A DNA stretch of 64,000 nucleotides. Source: JADCRZ01 sp965200945. Lineage in GTDB: Bacteria > Bacteroidota > Bacteroidia > Chitinophagales > Chitinophagaceae. Below are positions 61,713-64,000 of the stretch, in pieces. A program made the position numbers and the translations under genes. Below the pieces are notes generated by a model. It searched no databases. It had not been told where the DNA came from and saw only the letters and a program-made list of their open reading frames with translations. Where the stretch lies: contig OZ241749.1 in the NCBI GenBank assembly GCA_965200945.1, positions 1,674,001 through 1,738,000 on the forward strand. The letters run 5' to 3'. Each line of letters opens with the position of its first letter. Positions within the stretch are counted from its first letter, which is position 1.

Positions 61713-62960
61713 ATGGATCTGCAAGTAATAAAGAACCGTTTTTCGATCATAGGCAACTCACCTGCGCTCAACTACGCCCTCAGCGTGGCCGTGCAGGTGG
61801 CCAATACAGACCTTTCGGTGCTCATCAACGGAGAAAGCGGTGTGGGCAAGGAAGCTTTTTCCCACATCATCCATTCCCTGAGCGCCCGTAAACACAACCC
61901 GTTCATCGCCGTCAACTGCGGCGCCATTCCGGAAGGCACCATCGACTCGGAACTGTTCGGACACGAGAAAGGCTCGTTCACCGGTGCCGTGGATGCCCGC
62001 AAAGGTTATTTTGAAACGGTGAACGGCGGCACCATTTTCCTGGATGAGATCGGCGAGATGCCGGTGGGCACCCAGGCCCGGCTGCTGCGCATGCTGGAAA
62101 CCGGTGAATACATACGTGTCGGTTCGAGCAAGGTGCAGAAATCGGATGTGCGTGTGATCGCCGCAACCAACAAGGAACTGCTTGAATACACGCAGAAAGG
62201 CAAGTTCAGGGAAGACCTTTATTACCGCCTCAGCACCGTCCCCATCCGTGTGCCCGCCCTGCGCGACCGCAAAGAGGACATCTTTCTGCTGTTCCGGAAG
62301 TTCTCAGTCGACTTTGCCGAAAAATACAAGGCGGCCCATGTACAGCTTGACGACGACGCCAAGAATGTGTTAATAAACTATTCATGGCCTGGAAATGTGC
62401 GCGAACTGAAGAATATTGCGGAGCAGGTATCGGTTTTGTCGCAGGACAAGAACATCACCGGCGAACAGCTGAAGCGCTTTATACCGGATCATACGGGCAG
62501 CAACCTGCCGGTACTGGTATCGGCGCAGGGCCCGGCGGGTTCCGAGTTTTCGAATGAGCGCGACCTGCTGTACAAGCTCTTTTTTGACATGAAGAAGGAC
62601 GTGACCGAGCTGAAAAAGATGTTCGTGGAAATTCTGAAAAACCCGCCCGGTACGCCGGCTCCGGTTTATAACCAGGATTCGATCATGCACGACTATCCGG
62701 TGATGAACGAAATAAAGAACGGCACGTCCACGCCTGCCCTTCCGCAGGTGTCGAACCACCCGATGATCATCAACAAGCACGACGATATCCATGAGCATGA
62801 AGAAGTGGAGGAATCGCTCAATATCATGGACAAGGAAAAAGAACTGATCATCAAGGCGCTGAAAAAGCACAAGGGCAAACGGAAAGATGCTTCCACCGAC
62901 CTGGGCATCAGTGAACGTACGCTGTACCGCAAACTGAAAGAGTATGATATCGATGAATGA
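61713..62960 (+). CDS. sigma-54-dependent transcriptional activator
   Basis: 415 residues. AAA+ domain from the start: Walker A GESGVGKE near 40, the sigma-54 contact loop as GSFTGA near 88 (Ser in place of Ala), Walker B GGTIFLDEIGEMP near 105 and VRVIAATNKEL near 147. There is no receiver or GAF domain in front. A linker of about 100 residues leads to a Fis-type helix-turn-helix (KHKGKRKDASTDLGISERTL) at the end. It should drive sigma-54 promoters; the signal is unknown. Its stop overlaps the region of the lptE start by proximity (42 bases). Confidence 0.92.
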   Translation: MDLQVIKNRFSIIGNSPALNYALSVAVQVANTDLSVLINGESGVGKEAFSHIIHSLSARKHNPFIAVNCGAIPEGTIDSELFGHEKGSFTGAVDARKGYFETVNGGTIFLDEIGEMPVGTQARLLRMLETGEYIRVGSSKVQKSDVRVIAATNKELLEYTQKGKFREDLYYRLSTVPIRVPALRDRKEDIFLLFRKFSVDFAEKYKAAHVQLDDDAKNVLINYSWPGNVRELKNIAEQVSVLSQDKNITGEQLKRFIPDHTGSNLPVLVSAQGPAGSEFSNERDLLYKLFFDMKKDVTELKKMFVEILKNPPGTPAPVYNQDSIMHDYPVMNEIKNGTSTPALPQVSNHPMIINKHDDIHEHEEVEESLNIMDKEKELIIKALKKHKGKRKDASTDLGISERTLYRKLKEYDIDE

Positions 62961-63001
62961 TATCCCCGGCCAATTGCTTTAACCACCTGAAAAAGAGTAC
63001 C

Positions 63002-63517
63002 ATGTTTCGTATAAAATCTTTCGCTCTGCTCCTCTGCACCACAGCAGTTTTTTCGCTTGCCGCCTGCAACGTATACCGCTTCCGCGACGTGAGCATCGAT
63101 CCCAATATCAAAACGGTCAAGATAGATTATATCGGCCCGGGCAACTACGGCTCACTGAATCCCCAGTTAAGTCCGCAGCTGTCGGATAAGCTCCGGCAGA
63201 AGATCACCAACCAGACCAAACTTACACAGATCCAGGGCGACAATCCCAACCTGGAGATCAGCGGAAACATCTCCACCTACAGTGTCGGAACCTCCGGCAT
63301 CAGCAACCAGCAGGCCGCGAGCAACCGCCTTACCGTGGGTGTACACATCATCGTAAAGAACCGGGTAGACGATACCAAAAGTTTTGAGGCCGACGTGTCG
63401 CGCAATTTCGACTTTGAAAGTTCGCTGAGCCTCGATCAGGCCCAGACCCGGCTCACACCCACGATCGTGCAGAACCTGACCGACGAGATCTTCAACCGGG
63501 TGTTTTCCAACTGGTAA
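63002..63517 (+). CDS. lptE: LPS assembly lipoprotein LptE-like
   Basis: 171 residues from ATG 63002, which opens a lipoprotein signal ending FSLAAC (Cys22). The rest fits the LptE/LptE-like fold of Bacteroidota: YRFRDVSIDPNIKTVKIDYI, LRQKITNQTKLTQIQGDNPN, LEISGNISTYSVG and a closing LTDEIFNRVFSNW. It would sit in the LptD barrel and help deliver LPS to the outer surface. It follows the sigma-54 activator closely and is likely co-transcribed. Confidence 0.85.
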   Translation: MFRIKSFALLLCTTAVFSLAACNVYRFRDVSIDPNIKTVKIDYIGPGNYGSLNPQLSPQLSDKLRQKITNQTKLTQIQGDNPNLEISGNISTYSVGTSGISNQQAASNRLTVGVHIIVKNRVDDTKSFEADVSRNFDFESSLSLDQAQTRLTPTIVQNLTDEIFNRVFSNW

Positions 63518-63545
63518 TTCATATCTTTCCGTATTCTTGTGCTTC

Positions 63546-64000
63546 ATGCAAACCATTCTGCACCATATTTTTCAAAAAGACACCCTCGAAGAAGTGCCGC
63601 TGGATGCCCTGCAGCAGCTGACCACGCAATACCCTTTCTTTGCGCCGGCCCAGTTCCTGCTCGCAAAAAAACTGTATCAGTCGGGACAGGATGGCTTCGA
63701 TGCGCAGCTTAAAAAATCTGCGATCCATTTCAACAACCCGCTCTGGCTCGAACACCTGCTCGAGATTCCGGTAAACAATACGGTGGAGAGACGGGAGAAA
63801 CCGGTGCTCGCTTTGCCCGTTGAAACAACGGAAGAGATCGAAGCAAACAACACCGAACAGGCGGAACAGTTGGGAACTGATCTGGAAGTACCTGCCGCAG
63901 ACGGATTGTCTGATCTTGCCCCGGTGCAGCAAGAAGCAGCCGCTGAAACAGATGCTTCACCTGCGGCCGCCGAACCGGTTGCAACCGGCCCCCTGCTGAA
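63546..64000 (+). CDS. hypothetical protein, cut by the right edge
   Basis: ATG at 63546 opens a frame with no stop to the end of the window (151 codons seen). It starts MQTILHHIFQKDTLEEVPLD and continues with LTTQYPFFAPAQFLLAKKLY, which recalls the small helical proteins encoded after lptE in many Bacteroidota. From about residue 85 it becomes Glu/Ala/Pro-rich and probably unstructured (AAAETDASPAAAEPVATGP). It begins 28 bases after lptE and is probably in the same operon. The function is unknown. Confidence 0.75.
   Translation, partial: MQTILHHIFQKDTLEEVPLDALQQLTTQYPFFAPAQFLLAKKLYQSGQDGFDAQLKKSAIHFNNPLWLEHLLEIPVNNTVERREKPVLALPVETTEEIEANNTEQAEQLGTDLEVPAADGLSDLAPVQQEAAAETDASPAAAEPVATGPLL

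Overview
The window looks like chromosomal DNA of a member of the Bacteroidota, most likely the Chitinophagaceae or a close relative. This rests on a SusC/SusD pair, promoters of the Bacteroidota type (TTG or TTTG, about 19-23 bases, then TAnnTTTG), a DUF2723 membrane protein, a C-minus bL32 and general gene style. No rRNA, CRISPR array, integrase or intact insertion sequence was seen.

Layout. (1) 0.1-14.0 kb: a polysaccharide or oligosaccharide utilisation locus on the minus strand. It runs LacI regulator, SusC, SusD, sugar-proton symporter, GH32-like enzyme, ROK sugar kinase, thioredoxin-like protein, GH36-like alpha-galactosidase and a GH63/trehalase-like hydrolase. The core resembles known fructan loci, and the GH36 enzyme would extend it to raffinose-type sugars. 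Three copies of a TTAAACGTTTAA palindrome lie in front of susC and lacI, and one sits inside the lacI promoter. (2) 14.4-24.8 kb: dinB, small membrane proteins, a LytS/LytTR two-component pair, msrA with a possible structured leader, an MBL-fold protein, and an AraC regulator fused by a 1-base overlap to a carboxymuconolactone decarboxylase gene. (3) 24.8-31.2 kb: a PQQ dehydrogenase carrying its own cytochrome c domain, then a PaoABC-type molybdenum aldehyde oxidoreductase, with the remains of a deleted beta-propeller gene between them. (4) 31.2-37.1 kb: an AT-rich variable region next to a tRNA-Lys gene. Three intact plus-strand genes (a HEICH metallopeptidase, a DUF6624 protein, a lipoprotein) are set among at least five decayed or cut minus-strand genes. 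One minus-strand gene appears to be split by the lipoprotein gene. (5) 37.3-64.0 kb: mostly core genome. It holds an SDR enzyme, a SAM-hydroxide-adenosyltransferase-like protein that has lost the catalytic triad, the DUF2723 protein, a VWA/MoxR pair, murB, priA, plsC, a second LacI regulator, the DUF177-rpmF-plsX group, recF-dciA, a GH2 beta-galactosidase, miaB, a sigma-54 activator, lptE and a partial gene at the right edge.

How the parts work together. In region 1 SusCD would bring oligosaccharides into the periplasm, GH32/GH36/GH63 enzymes would cut them, the symporter would import monosaccharides and the ROK kinase would phosphorylate them; LacI would repress the set until an inducing sugar appears. 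In region 3 the AraC regulator may control a periplasmic oxidation module in which alcohols or sugars and then aldehydes are oxidised. These assignments are from sequence motifs read by eye; no database search was run.
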